Assembly (NCBI RefSeq): GCF_050948175.1
Contig: NC_135201.1
Span: 6,696,001 to 6,760,000, forward strand
Length of the DNA: 64,000 nt
Reading direction: 5' to 3'
Origin: Xylocopa sonorina
Taxonomy: Eukaryota > Arthropoda > Insecta > Hymenoptera > Apidae
The notes under the pieces were generated by a model. The model was not told where the DNA came from and did not search any database. It saw only the letters and a list, made by a program, of their open reading frames with translations. Below are positions 1-14,700 of this stretch, piece by piece. Position 1 is the first letter of the stretch. The number at the start of each line of letters is the position of its first letter. A program made the position numbers and the translations under genes.

Positions 1-3000
1 GCGGATTAAAAAAATTGTCTATGGAGCGGAGTAAATCGTGCGAGTGCAGAGATACGAAGGTGCGTCAGTAATTTTTGAACATTGCACGAGCATCAGCGAT
101 GAAACACGGCCAGTCGAACGATTCCGCTGCAATCGACAATGACTGATATCGATCGACTTCATCTGCCGCGCCTCCCACGGTCATCCCCCGTTGATAAACA
201 GTATATTTATTTGAAAAAAAAGGATCAACGATGGCCATAAAAAAGCAGTGGACGTTTGCGAATATTTCAACCTGTAAAAATATACCTACTTGCATTTACA
301 GAGGCAAATATTTGCAACCCCTTTCACGCGGTACAAACGTGAAAAGTACTTCGGTTGACAGAAATTTTTGGAAATCAATCGAGGTTGTGAAAATAAAATT
401 TTTAATTCTCGTGTAATTCGTCGAGAAATGTCTTCTGAATTATGCAAAATTAATTACGCGGACTAAAGGAGGCAAATTAATTTTAAATATTACGATTCAA
501 TGCGAGCAAATAAATTTAATTCATTATCTCTTCTCCTACACAACGATAATAATTATAATAAATTTCATTACGAAGTAACAAATGAACGTAGAGTAAACTT
601 AATTTGATTAGATCGCTTCTCCAATACGGCGAAACAAAAATTATTTTCGTCTTATTAAACTTCGAGCAGATAAAGAGGGGAAGGGGATTTCGCATAGAAA
701 TCGCTCATAAATAAGTTAAACAGCCAATTTAAGTCGAATCCCAGGGGATTCAACGATGGAACAAACCACGCTTCCGGTGGAAATCAATTTTTCACCCCAT
801 GGGAGCTTCAATTGCAAAGTTCTCGAAAAGGTGGTGTTCGCGATTAAGGATCGTTAACCTCTCTCTCTATTATTTTTCTTCCTATTTCTTCTTCTTCGCA
901 ACGTTCGAAAAATCGACGATTTCGTTCAAACAGAAAGCTCGTTAAGCAAGGTGATCGAACTCTGGACGAGATTCCTCGGGAATCCTGCAACTTCTTCCAT
1001 TTCTCCCAGGAAACTTTCATCCCTATTTGACTCCCCTCGAATCGAGAAATTTCTCTCCGCTCGAAGCAAACACGAGTCCCGCAAATTTTTCCAACCCGTG
1101 TGGAGAAATTTTTTCGAAGATGGAAGAGTTGTAAAAAATTGCGGAAGAAAAATACGAGCGAATATTTTCCAGTTTTATGTTTCGCTCTCTGGTACAGAGC
1201 TTTTCAGTCTCATTTCTCGCTCGCCTGTTCCCTGTTGGTTGTAGTAAATGTTTCACAGCCTCATTTGAACGTTGCTTCGGAAAAAATTGGATTCGAACAG
1301 CAACGAGGATGGAGCGCAAAAATTATTTAAAATTAAACTTCTCGTTGGTCGTTTCGAAACGGTTCAGAAACAATGAGAGTTCCGTGACATTTCGAACCCT
1401 GCGCTCGATCCTTGATGCCAAAACAAACACACTAAAATGACTAAGTACATTGTTACCAGTCGAAATTAGTACGAAAATATTCCTATGAATAATTGGCAAT
1501 AAATAACGTTCGACAAAAATTCCTCGTCACCTTCGAAGTCTTCGTCTCTCAATCATTTAACGAAATAAATTTCATTCAGTTATACAGTCGATATAATTAA
1601 ATATAATGAAAAAACGAAATTATATAATCGAAAATTGATAGCGCACAGTGGAACAGGAAATAGAGGCGCGTGCAAATATTCTATATGCGAAGGCCTTGGC
1701 TTGGTTTGCTCTTACGGTGGGGGTAAGTCGCGTATAACGACGCTACCCCTTCTCCAGTGTGCCTAAGCGACCGACTACCCTTGCGGGTTAACATTCAGTC
1801 GACTCGCGGCTATGCGAGAGTGAATTGCGTGGTTTCGTGCGAAGTGCGTTGCTGGAATGGAGTCATTCACACGTGGCGTTATAAATAGTGGCGTAGTACA
1901 CGAATCGACTGGTATACCTCGCGGCGACTCGCGATGCTGCTTTCGTCCATTGGCCACCTTCGTAAGTCACCGCACGATTTCTTTCTCTGCTGCGTTGCCT
2001 CGACAGAAAACACGTGTGACGGTTAGTGATGATATGTTGTTTGATATCGTCAACTGAATTGGCAAAAGTGTTCGATAAAGAAGAAATAAAGGAATAGGAA
2101 GGTGAAAGGAGAGTAGACGAAGCCACGAGATCGGTGATTATAATTTTATAATCGTTCATAGGAGTCGTAATTAGTGGAGACTGCGCGGAATGAAGTTGGA
2201 CGAAACCAAAGTTACCGCTGTTAAAGCTTCGATGGTAATTTAAAGTTTAATGCTGCGGAAGCCAGCAATTAATTACCGGCCCTGAAAGCTCGAACCTGGT
2301 CTGTAGTTTGATTGGCTGCTCCAAGTGCCGCGAATTCGTGCAATTATTTAATATATGTTCAATTATCGAGTCAGAGTCTGTTGGTAGTTAAGATTCCGAA
2401 CTCAGAAGCGGCAGGATTAACTCGTTCGCTCAGCGCAACGTAAGTTGATTAAAGAGTAACTGCGAATTAAACGTGGGGATCGGGACGCAACCTTTTTACC
2501 GAGAAAAATTAATTGGCTTGAATATTGGTCGAGAAGCATCGCCTCGTATTTTGCGTCTGGAATACAGGAAACAGTTGAGACACTTTCAATGAGCGATATC
2601 TCTTTGCAACTGAGCAAGTTTCGTCCGTCATTATGCAAATTGCAGGCAAATACTTTTTTCTTCTTTATCGTAAGGTCACGGGGTGATATTTTCCTCATCC
2701 GTCGAATCAAACAGAATTTGTTAACACCTTCGAAGCACCGTAAAGGAATTCTCGAGTGTTACGAATTCTTTTAGTAAACTTGACTATCCGTTAGGGAAAT
2801 GATTAATCTCCGTGATATTTTTCTAATTCCAAAGTACGATATATTTCTCTAGTTTGCCAACTATTTTCCTCGTGAATGACGATTATTCACTGAAATTGCA
2901 TTTCGAGGTCTGACGGAGGATCGATCGAAATGTTTAATTAAAATTCGTACATACGACAATAATCCCCTATATCACTTGAAATGCAAAAACGAGGTGTACA

Positions 3001-6000
3001 TATTCATAGCTGGCCTATTCGATTCCCGGAAATACGCTGTAATAGATTTTTTACCGTTGTTGATGTTTTATTCAATAAAAACCACGTCCGCGATGTAATT
3101 TAATTAAAACACAACCCGAATGATATCAGAATATATGAATTTTCGTGCTCCGTTTTTCTGACCATTCAATGTTTCACATTCAACGATACTTGTAGCTACA
3201 AAAAACAAATATCGAGAAAGTTACCTCTACAAACATCGAAACATCAAAATTTCATTCACTATAAAGTATTAAAAGAGGCGAAAAAACAGCCTGTGCGCGT
3301 ATCTATCGATATTGGCATCGAAGCTGCAGTCGAAATGCCTCGTAACGATGAATAATAACCGATGCAATATCCCTAGCCAGTTCTCCACGATCTCGTCAAG
3401 TACCAAGAACGATTCCCATAGGTGTCGTCGTGGTAAACGAGAACACTTTAAGTGACTCGATGAAACTGAAGGCGAAACGTGTTTCATTCGTCGTCTGCTG
3501 TCGAATTTCCTATTCCCTACACTTTACGTACCAAAAAAAAAAAAACGTTTGAAACCCCAACTTTTACGAGTAGAGAGCGTGCACGACGGTGTGAATTATC
3601 GATCAGGAATGATCAATTGGCGCATAGAGGCCGGATCTCGCGCGGGTGGGATCGATTTATGCAGCTGGCTGCAGTCGTGGCGGTTCCGCGACGATTCCAG
3701 CCAGCGTGCTCGGTTTGACCTAGAACTCTGCCAACCAGAGCTGGCCTACGAAACTCTAAATCATCCGGAAACGACGCGCTGAACAGAGGAGGCATCGCGT
3801 GGGAACGCGCCTTTAAACGATAAAGGGCGCAGGAAACTGGAACACTTTCGATAGGCACGTTAGAACATCTCTGCTCATTCCACGCGAGGTGATCTCATTC
3901 TCTGATAGGCTTCTAATCGATTCAGTGGACTTGAAATTAGGTTCTGGGCGATACAATTGATTTTTCTGTTCGAATCTTGAGTGTCGATTTTTTTTTTTAC
4001 GAAGTTCGAATGGATTTGTAATTCAAGTTGAAATTAATCGTACTACGTTGGTCGTCTCATTGACGTCGCAAGGCTAACGAGGTTACACGATTGCAACTAC
4101 ATCATTCTAAAAGTTTGCCATCGGCGAAATTAGAAGAACCGCAACCAAGGTGTCGACGCGATAAATCGTTTTAAGTGGCGTCCGTGGACCGTTCCTCGCC
4201 CCCCTTTAAACCGTGAAATTGGTAAAGCCCGACTTGTACGGCTCTAACGATCGGAGAAAAGAATTCTCACGGAATTCTGGCACGTTTCCTTGGCACCGGG
4301 AAATTCGACGATTTTCCGCGCTACCTTCTCGCTCTATTAATACCATTTTCATTTATAGTCGACACCTCTGTGATCAATTTCCCCTATTTGTCCTCGCGCT
4401 TTTGATCGAATTCCCAATTTCTGTCCAACGATTTCCAATTTCCGCAACATCTGAACGGGAAAAGCAGATAAGAAAATGTCGTCTCATGGTCGTTCGCGAT
4501 CGAAACCTGATCGTTCGATGAGAAGATTCGCGAACGATCGTATCTCTCGTCGTAGATGGAATCGGACAGGAGAAAACAAAGGGACAGTTTCCGTGGAATA
4601 TTCCTTCTGCGAGTTATGCAGTGAACGCATTCAAGTGACGTCGAGAACTACAGCGTCAATTATACACGGACTGCTTGACAATAAATGAAATCCGGACGTA
4701 GCCGAGCCTGTCCTCCACCCCGTGCCTCGGCTCTTTTCTTCGTCAGAATTCCAAGCGAGCGTGGTGGATAAGTAATTGGAGCGGAACGCGGAGATTACAG
4801 GTTGAGAAACGGTAAAAAAAAGTGGAAAATATCCTGACGGAACGCAGAAGTAAGATTTGTTTGCGTAATTCCCAGCGACTGGGATTTTCTTCTTCTCCGC
4901 CGTCAGAAATTGGGTCGTGACGCTGGATTAAGGCATCCTTGAACTTCGAGCGAAACTCGTTCGAATTTTTTCGCGTCGCGAATTGAAGGTGGAGTTAGCT
5001 GCAGGTTGAGTTAGTTCAAGTTCTCCAGAGTTTAGTCACTTACGTCGATCTCGAAGGCTGAGTCAATGACTGTAAGTCCAAGTGTTGGACTCGATACTAA
5101 GATTCACCCGCAAAGTACAATTGTACAACCCAGACTACTCTGTGTTCCAATAATTTGAAACCCAAAATTGATTGCGGCAACTTCGGACGACCGATTAATC
5201 CTCTGTAACGCGACGGAACGGAACAATCGTCCATTCAACCCAGTTTCGAACGTTAGCTGCGACAGCCAACTTCCTCGAAGCTGAACTCCATCAAAACTTT
5301 GCCACCGCTAAATCATTCTAAGTGCTCGAATTCGCGTCGATCTTCACCCCACTGGAGGGGCTATTAATAAGGAACCATTTGATCTCCGCCACGGGAGTCA
5401 GGGCCGTTAAAAACGTATTCGAAGACTCGTTCCAGGAGACGCTCTCCCATGGTGGACGCTCCGAGAATATGAAACGATACCCCATAACATCGAGCGTATT
5501 CCCTTGGCGACTATGGTCGAAATTAGACGCTACTTGCCGCTCGAGCAGCCACCTTCATTGTCTTTATCGTTCGCACGAGGGCTATCGCGTAGATGCGAAT
5601 ATCTTGGTTCCATCTGGAGGAACTATTAATTCTCTCTTCTGTTCGAAATTTAATATTCAACGAGGAGAAGTCAAGCAAAACGGTTGACAACGATGGAGTT
5701 GAAAGAATCACTGGTGGGTGATTCGAAACTGGCTGAATTTCGATGCGCTTTTAGATCGAAAATTGAATCGTCAATCGTGAAAGAGAAATGTTCGCAATTG
5801 GCTCGATAAAGATGCAAATTTGCCCGGGAATTCGAGGCCGATTAATTAATCATAGCGTTCCGCGTTTATGTTCAGCACGCATCGATGCGTTCGCTGGTAA
5901 TTTCCACGGGAAACGGTGCTCGAATTGTATCGCAAGAAATGCAGGATTATGGGAATGAATATCTCGCGTCGATTCGGGAAATGAATATTTCGTGTCGATT

Positions 6001-7642
6001 TCGAGGCTGTTGGTTGTATCATCAAGTAGGCTGCTCCGCTCTCGGTCCAATAATTACCATTCCTGAGAAGTTTGGGAACCGTGCTCCACAGAGTGGAGGT
6101 TATGCTCTTGACCCATTTAGAAAATGAGCTCGCTTGTTTCTCAAAATCGAAATCTAGTAAAAAGTAATCGAATCAGCGTCAGATGTTGAGTCGCGTAAGT
6201 TGGCATCGATGCATAAGTCACTTAAGTTATTAACCCCCATTAAATTACTCAGTTTATGTGATACTCGTTCGAGTACAGTCGCAGGGATGTTTAATTACAC
6301 AATTCAATGTAATAATGGTTAGTTAGCGAGTAATTGTATCTCGGTAATTGTGCGAGCTATCAAAGGATTGTACAACCACTTCAACGTACTTATTATTATT
6401 CGAGGCATTAGTACCAGCCCCGTGTCGCCAATTCCAGTCACATCCACATTCGAGGGCTCCAATCGAGAACAATGAGGATTGCAACGCGCGTTGTAACAAA
6501 CTCTCGTCGCGAATAACGGTTGTTAATCAATTTTGCGGAAGCATAAACTCGAATGCGTAGCGGAGGAACAGAATGGCGCGGCTGGAGGAAACTTGTCGGC
6601 GGAGAAAAGCTTAAATGCAGATTTACCGGATGGCCATTGCTTTAATACACCTGCAGGCGATACGAGCGATCGTTCGAGGGTGATAGCAGATTACACTCGC
6701 CGCGAAACCACAGCAATCGCGTTAACGCGCTCGCGAGAATCGATGCTAACGACGATTGGATCTACGGGTGACGCGAGATCGATCTTCCACAAAAGACCGG
6801 CGATTTTTCATATCTACGTGGAACTGGAACGAAGCCAGGCCATGCGAGAACTCGAAACGATTCGACTTCCTCTGGAAAATTGATTGCCAGCCGCGGAAAG
6901 ATTAGAAATCACTTTTCTCGACTTTCACTTGGATCGTTCGAAACTTCCACCCCGCCATGTTAAACGTAGCAATAAATACGTGGGTATCAAACTGTATAGG
7001 AAAAAAAGGTCAGCTCCATAGTAATCGCAAGGAATATTTAACGAGCCTTCCACGACGACCCAACGATGAAATATTACCTTTACTCGATGATCGTTCTTGG
7101 GCTAGAATAAGAACCCTGGCTACAGTCTCACGCGAAAGCACGCCAATCATTGACTGTTCCGCGTTTCTAGGTTAATCCACGGATTTATCTAGTCGATAGT
7201 GGAGCCACGATAAGTCTAATACTCCGTCGGAATCGTTTTACATCGAGATACTTCGCGCGTGATATACTCGGTGGGTAAACGAAAATCGTTAGGAGAATTC
7301 CAGACGCGAGATATTTCTCGAACGCTTCTGTTTTCGGAATCGTAACGCCGCAGAGAGTTCGAAAGTGACGAAAGGTACTCCAAAAGAGACGACCCTAGGA
7401 GGAAACCGTAAAACCCATCGTCAGATACAGGTCTTAACTATTTCAGCCTGCAAGCGTCCCGCTGAACGAGTCCGCTTAATAGATTCGATCAGGCCCCAGG
7501 CGCGCGCACTGCCAGCAGCGATTCTCGCTGGGATGAGCGGAGAAATCCGGCGGGAATCAGGATTCGATCGTCCCTGACACGTGCCACGAGATCTCCAGCG
7601 TTATTTGAAAACCGATCCAGCCGATCCGTCTTCTCTACCCAG
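1..7642. other. Upstream or intronic noncoding sequence
   Basis: No convincing coding exon is visible in this stretch. It is AT-leaning with frequent CpG and many short open frames that break quickly. Two good donor sequences (GTAAGTC) occur at 1723 and 1963. An initiator-like TCAGTC lies at 1795, so a noncoding first exon of about 1797-1962 is possible but unproven. A plausible acceptor (pyrimidine-rich, ending CCCAG at 7642) sits 71 nt before the start codon at 7714. Whether the stretch is intergenic or an intron of a longer dunce transcript cannot be decided from sequence alone. Confidence 0.6.
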
Positions 7643-7713
7643 CTGAAATCCTCCGTTTTATCGACCCTCTTCCGCTCACCCTGTAAACCCATCGTCCCCT
7701 CTCTGCATCAACG

Positions 7714-8723
7714 ATGGACGACGATGACACGGACGAGAAGCGGGAGTCCGTAACTCTGGTGAACAAGCTGTCCCAGGCGCAGACGAAGAGCAAGTTTCTG
7801 GTTTCCACCTCGAAATTTACGTCCATCAGCTCGAGGATGGGGACCAGACAGAAGAGCTCGACGGACTCGGACACCATGGAGGGCGCCTCTGAGAGCGAAG
7901 TGGAGAACATCCCCACGGACAGGGAGACGCCAGAGCCAATCGTCACTGACGAGAAGGGCAACAGAATCTCAGGCAGAGACAGGCATTCCCTGGACGTACC
8001 TGAGGAAGCAGAGTCCCTGTTGATGGCTCGTCATCAGACTGTGACCAAGACCAGCCTCAGGGTGAGCGAGGACGAGAGCAAAGTGTCCAAGTTGACTGGG
8101 ACCAGACTAGGACTATTGCATCGAAGCCCACAATCTTCTTCCAGTCAAGAGGATTACGAGCCTGAAGTAAAGAGTCTGGTTAAATTACAGAAGCAACAAC
8201 AGCATCTTCTCACTACTGGTAGTGCTAGCCAGATGACAGCCAGGTCCATGGAGAGTCTAAGGACTTCGAAGAATTTCCTCAGCGCTGACGATCGTTTTAT
8301 CGAAGACTCGAAGTCGTTGGAGTCGCTCTCGGAGTCGCACGTGGCCAGTTCGAAAGGACATTACAGGAGCTTCCTGACCTCGTCCAGCAGGGATGTCAGG
8401 AGGATCGTCACGGTCGAGTCGAAGAGCAGCGACAACCTTCACAGAGAGGAGAGCCTGAACGCTGAAGTAAGGCGCGGCCTGTTCGCGAATACAGGGCTGG
8501 AGAGGAAGATCCCCCAGCACCTGAGCCTACCACCACCGTCCAACGTGTTCTCCCTGACCAGTCCCGGTGGTAGCGACAGGAAAATCACTATCCTAAGCCC
8601 CCACTCGCCGATCCAGTCGACGGAATTCCAGTTCTCCTCGCAAACGCTGAAGACCAGACGCAAGAAGGCGATCGTTCTGCCGAGGTTGGTGTTGCCCAGA
8701 AGCGAATCCGAGGTGTTCTTAGA
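7714..8723 (+). CDS. dnc: dunce alternative first coding exon, long Ser-rich N-terminus
   Basis: This is a long open exon of 336 codons plus two bases. It starts at an ATG in good insect context (CAACG before ATGG), with an in-frame TAA 30 nt upstream at 7684. It ends at a strong donor (GA, then GTGAGTAG) in phase 2. The two leftover bases join the first base of the UCR1 exon at 39696 to give Asp before FDVENG, the same junction phase as in vertebrate long PDE4 forms. The protein begins with an acidic run (MDDDDTDEKRES). It is rich in Ser, Glu and Lys without membrane segments, has a Ser cluster near residues 136-146, several Ser-Pro sites, and a basic patch (KTRRKK) near residues 314-319 that could be a nuclear signal or binding site. 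It probably gives the longest cAMP-phosphodiesterase isoform its own location and phosphorylation sites. Its 5' UTR may begin at an acceptor at 7643. Coding status is well supported; membership of dunce rests on position, strand and phase. Confidence 0.8.
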
Positions 8724-11700
8724 GTGAGTAGTCGGATCACACGATAGATTGAGCTCTTGCTGTTGGACACAGTGCTGGGAAGCTGACCTGGTATTTTGCC
8801 TGTACTTATTCTGCTATTCTTGGGACACGCACACGATCACACACATAGCCAACACTTTATGCACGTATTTGCCATACTTTCCTCTCGAGTTTGGGAATAT
8901 CCAATGCTTGACGCTATTTAGTAACCTCTGCCACATCGATCGGTTGATATTTAGTTGTTAGTTGACTTATTTATTAGTTGGGAATTTTTCTTGAAACTCT
9001 ATTTTCTTTTTATCGTTAATACTGTCAAAAAAATTGCTGCGAAGCGTTAACGCGATCTATCATGGCACAGGAAATTTTGTTAAAATCTACCAAGTCCCCG
9101 CGAATTATCCCTGGAGAATAGCTTCATTAGGGATGGAACTTCACGCGTGACCTTTCCCCGACTAAAGTCGCCAGCAGTTACTCCGTAATTGTTGGGCTGA
9201 CCCGTGGGTCACGATGAATCCCCTTGCACGGGCAAACAGATCGGAGTTTCGAATTAATTCGATCCAGCGGACCTAAAGCGAATTTTGTAGCCGCTAATTA
9301 GAGCTGGAGAAACTCCACCGGGTGGGGATTCAAATTTCCGTCAGCTCCTGCACGTATACCCGTCTGGTATATGAATACTGTAACTTGAGACACTTTGCGA
9401 ATAATACTTCCGTGATATACTTCCGTCGGATGCGTCTGGAAGTTCGAGTTTCATACGTTTTTGATGAGATTAGACCGTAAGTTTAATCCAAGAGAGATAT
9501 GGAGTCTGCCATCTCGAGTCAGATACGAACGGCAAGGCGCACTCAGCCAGTAGAATTTGTTACATTTTTACATAATTTTTGATCCCCCAATTAGCTCGTG
9601 TTCGACAATTCCATTGTACACGCTTGTTCGTGTAGGATTCGATTGATGGAGACGCAATTGGAAATCTTTAGCGTGACATTCAGTCTTGTTCCAACAGGTA
9701 CCGGTCAATGGGACAGCGCAAACCTAAACGCGAGATTGTCACGATTAGATCCAATCTATGTTCGTGTCACTGCCGATCAATGCGTTTCCACTGATCGTAC
9801 TTACGATCCGGGCTCGTGCAGTTTCGAAGATTGGATATGTTAACGGACTGATTTGATTCGACGCGTTCGACTGAATCTCCGTTTCGCTGGCGCAATTTCC
9901 GTTCCGACCGATCACGCGATCATCCAGTTTCTCGCGAGCGTTTGAAATTCTGATAGAAAAATGTTCGTTTAATTTTTATACGCCCTTCTCTCTTTTGTAA
10001 AAAATAATATTTTACATTTTTCGCGGGTTGCAACGATCTTTGTTTTATTCAGCTAATTAATTAATTCCGCGCTACGTAAGTTGGAAAATTATTCCAGTGA
10101 AACCTGGTGGCATCGCTGCGCGGCGAGAGACACACTGGCTTTGCTGGAACTTTTACAGAACGTAACAGGGGCCGTAATTAATTGTACGAAAATAAAGTTT
10201 GTACATTTTCGTACGCGTACAGAATTAGTTGTTACGTTTGATTCCACGTTGGGTTTCGAATTCGCGATGTAAATGAAGCCAGGCGATACTTTTTCGATAT
10301 TTTTTTTTTTTTTTGCGATCTAATAGGAAACAGTAGAAGCAACGAATTCTCTCGTTTTTCCGGTTGTTGTTCGCGAAGCTTCCTTTTGTAAATTCTATCC
10401 GACGTATCCCGTGGATTGATCAATACTAAAGAAAAAAAGCGGACCGTTCTGTTTTCTAGCGCAGGTATACGTGCATACGTACGATTTTCTCTGTCTTTTT
10501 TTGTTCTTCTTTCTTTTTTATCAAGAATTGCATTCACTGAATTTCTTTACGGTTCAAATATTGAGCGTTGCCATGGGAACAACCTTTGATGTGCATGTTG
10601 AATAAAAGGAAAGCACCCTTGGCGCGCATACGATACCCTCCACTTCTAAACGTAACAGGAATGTTATTCAGATATGTTTTTCTGATATTTATACGTCGAA
10701 AGAACATTTTATAGGAGGAGAGGCGAGATTCTTCTGGCACGGATTAGCTTCGAACACTCTTTATTATACCATTTAACGATGCGAACCATAACGTATCCCA
10801 GGATACGTTAATATTATTTGTTATTTCGAGCGGATTAAATTATATTATAATTACCGATTAATTACGGTATGCTCCAATGCTTCTGATATACATTTCCATT
10901 AATTATTGGTTACGATAGGAAATATTAATTACACCTCTGAGGCCGGATTATTAATCAAAAGCCCTGCAGACCGACAATTACAGCGAACGTACCCACGTTT
11001 CGCAAGCAAATGAATTACAAGATTTATTATTAAAATACCGCCAGAGAGGTATTTAAATATTTCATAAAAGCACAGTCGAAGGTTAAAGAGAACCATTCTC
11101 TTTAAAATGCGTCTCGTTCCAAGTCAATATCTCAATTCGTTTCCAAGATACGAAGCTCCAAAGTATGACAGTCTCGATGGACGCGTGGCTGACCACGTAT
11201 CCACTTTTCTACTCGTGTCGTAGCTCGCTCGATCAGCTGTCAACGACTCACTGTAAGCGTTTGTAACATGAGTTAGGCCAGTGAGTGATGTAAGTAAGGA
11301 GTCTGAGCTTGAGAAGCGCGTGGCGGATGAATTAAAGATCAGAATCCTCTTTAAACTACGATATCTCAGGAACCAGATTGCGTATCGTCGCGAAATAAAG
11401 AGCATATTAAAGGAGGAGCTTCGATGTTTCCAACGACGCCAAACACAATCTCCTATGACGCTGCACGTTCATGTTATCGAGCCAAAAAGATATGCAGTTT
11501 TCTAAATAAATAATACTTTCAAACATTATGCAGTGGCTGATTAAATAAGGGCAGACGAACTTTCTACTCGATTTACTCGAATCTTGTTATTTATAACGTG
11601 ACGCCTACACGCGTTAAGTCCTTCGATTATTACTGATCTGTGCAACTGATAAATCCGCCGTTTAAATTTATCGTAGCTAATAAATGGATGCTACTTCGGA

Positions 11701-14700
11701 TACAACCGACGCGGCAGTGTATCGGGCAAGATACATCGATATTTCGATAGATATCGTGTAACGAGTCGGAGGACAATCGATTCGTATTACCGCGCGCGGC
11801 TTTACGTTTGCGCCTGCAACGAGGTCTCCTACCCGCGTAGGTGCACCTAACATTAATTTGCGACGCTAATCGCGTTAGAACGGTTCACCAGACGATCGTT
11901 AATTATCGCGCAACCCCGCGCGAGTTCGATTCCTCGTTCAGCGCCGTTTTCAATCGTTCTCCAACAACGAATTCAACGCTTCGAGCATTCACGCGACTGC
12001 AACAGTGTCTGCTCTCGATCGATAACGATCGCAGAGGTATTGCGCGATTAACGTCTCCTTACGAGAGCTTTATGCGCGCTTATCGTTCTAATCCTGTTGA
12101 TCGTCCCCGCCATTCAGAAAAGCAAGTCTCTCGCGCGTTGGTATTTTCATGAAAACACTTTGCCACATCGTCCACTCGTGCTCGTAAATAACAGCTTTGG
12201 GGGCTGGCTAGATCCTCGAGGGACATGACGACATCGTCTCGATGCATGCGACGCTAAGTATATCTACTTACGCCTCGAGTGCGCGTTAAAAAGAGAGGAC
12301 GTTACGCTCAGCCTGTGGACGTCGCAAAGGCGCGATCGATCGGATCGTGCACGAACGATAATTGTTTTCGGCACGTGTCGTGTCGCCTTCCGTCACGCTG
12401 ACAGCGTTTCACGTTTGCCAGTGAAATTTCGACGAGAGGCGGTCATCGATCGTTCGTCTTTGACGGTGTGTAACGCGAAACGAGACTTTGTAACAATATT
12501 CATTATCGACGGGTGGTGCGGTGAGATTCGACTTGAAATTGTTCCCCAACTGGTGGTTGGAAATTTGAGAGAGCTGGGAATTATTTATGAGTTTTAATTG
12601 AGGATGGCAATTAGGAGTTTGAAAGACGCGCGAGTTGGCGGCGAAAGCTTTTCACGTGTTTAATTGGATACGCGAGAAAGGGGATGGTGACTCGTAAGGG
12701 TAGAAAATTAAGCAATCAAGGAATTTGCCAAGTGGATTTGTAAAAAGTTTAGAAATTTCGGTCATATATTGCTGTACTAAATTATACGACGTGCCAGAAC
12801 GATAGGAGCCTGTCTGGAGAATTGAAATACAATGCCTAGTTAATGGTTTCCGACGTTGAACACCCCCATTGTGCATGCTGACAGCGTGTCTGGTTTTATG
12901 TGTCCAGTACACAACGTATCGCAACTGTCTGCGCATGATTTGAGGTTGCGAGGGTGTATGCTTGAATAGGAATAGCAATTTCAAATGCAGGTCACAGTGG
13001 CTGTCATTTTCCATTATTTCCTCGTCGCGATTTAAACATTGAAGCGATCGAATCTTGCGCGAAGTTATCGAGAATCGCGTGAACCTTTCTGCTTCCTTCC
13101 TCGAAATCGCTCGAAAGTTACCATTCGACGAGATGTCGTTATAATACCACTGGTAAATTTTAATCGGACCTATCAGACATGATTGCCCTCGCAATTTTTC
13201 ACGCGCAGATGCACCCGTTTCCATCTGGCCGAGCTAATTCTCGTCCCGCTTCTGTTTCAGTTGCGCGACAATGGTAATTCGTCGCGCAAACACATTTCCA
13301 ATGGGCACATGTACACCGTGACGCGAAATATAACTGGATGTTTCACCGATAACTCAATTAGGTCGCACTGTTTGCCGACCGTGATTGGTCGCGTTTGGAA
13401 CCAGACTCGACGATCGACTCGAAATGCTGGCCTCTGACGTGATAAATAAATTTCAGTTTTCCTCCAGTTAGACATTCGAGATGCAACGAGAAACCATATT
13501 GCGAGTGTCACTTCAAAGGGCTTCGATACAGGGCAACACAGGCCGCAGGCCATTTCGTTCCACTTTGTATATGAACGCATGTACAAGGATGCTTGAATTC
13601 TTTATTTCTTTTCCTTTTGGTATTCATTTCATTTCACCACAAATCTGGTGTTCATTAAGTAATCGTCTAGAAAATTAATGAATTTCTAGAAAGCAATGGA
13701 AAGCATTAGAATTGATTTCTTATTCAATTTTTTAGACATTTCATAAGACTTTATATTCTGTTTATATAGAAGAACTTAAAAAAAATTTTGTGCAACTTTA
13801 TTTTCGCAAAAAACAAACAGATGAAGTTTTCTTCAATCGAAATGCTATCTTACGTAGGCAATGCAGAATACGAGAATCTGTTTTACCAACAAATACAGTT
13901 ACCGACTAAGGATAACACGTAGCTCATCACGATAAGAAATGGTACGAACAAGCAAAAGTTTTACTTGTTTGCGCGGTCGGTATTTCAGTTAACGTAACAC
14001 CAAATCCCATTAGGTCTGCTCTGTACAGCATCGGTAGTTTCATCGTTGGAGAACGTAGCGGCAGCACTGAAACTCCTGGAAGAAATCAATAACTAAGGGC
14101 AGACGAGCTTGGCTTACTTCTTCAATGATAAAGTAGTTCCATCTTGGTTTATTTCTTCTCGAGAAGTTTTCTCATTTCACTCGAACCTCCCTCCTTTGTT
14201 AGATGGATACGAAGATCTGTCTCGAGATATTAACATCGTTGTATAGGTGCTTTAAGTTACGTTCCTTGAAGATCCACGCTTGCCGTGAATTTTAGTATCT
14301 TTTAATTACTTTAGCGGTTCAGAAACTTGCGATTGAAGCGAAATAATTATTGTACCACTACCACTACTTTGGTTTCCCCTTTTAAGCCACGATTGCCTAT
14401 TTAAACTCTCTAGATTTCGAATGACGCCCAAAAAATTTGCATACCGCACACAAGCCCATCTTTCTCTGCAAGTTTATCATCGAAAGGGTTCGACTGGCAA
14501 CTTTTCCGATTCTGGTAGATTGGCTCGTGTATCGAATCGCATTACACGATTGCTCGAGCTCGTGTCGCGCGATACAGTAAAAAACGACGTGGCTCACCCG
14601 CTGTGGGTGAAGTTTCAGGGACAACGCGGCCGCTTTCACGAGAGCCCAAGATGTTTCTCGAGGTTAAAAGCTTCGTTCGAGTGTCCGTGCTCGCCTCTGA

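Noticed and set aside
1857..1961. Plus-strand frame starting MESFTRG and reaching the donor at 1963
   Set aside because: It ends in phase 0, which fits neither the 39696 nor the 58865 acceptor, and it runs to a stop if joined to 7643. At best it is an upstream frame in a leader.
12652..13224. Minus-strand open frame of 190 codons
   Set aside because: No domain, signal or splice logic is recognisable and residue use looks random. It lies in a dunce intron and is likely a chance open frame.
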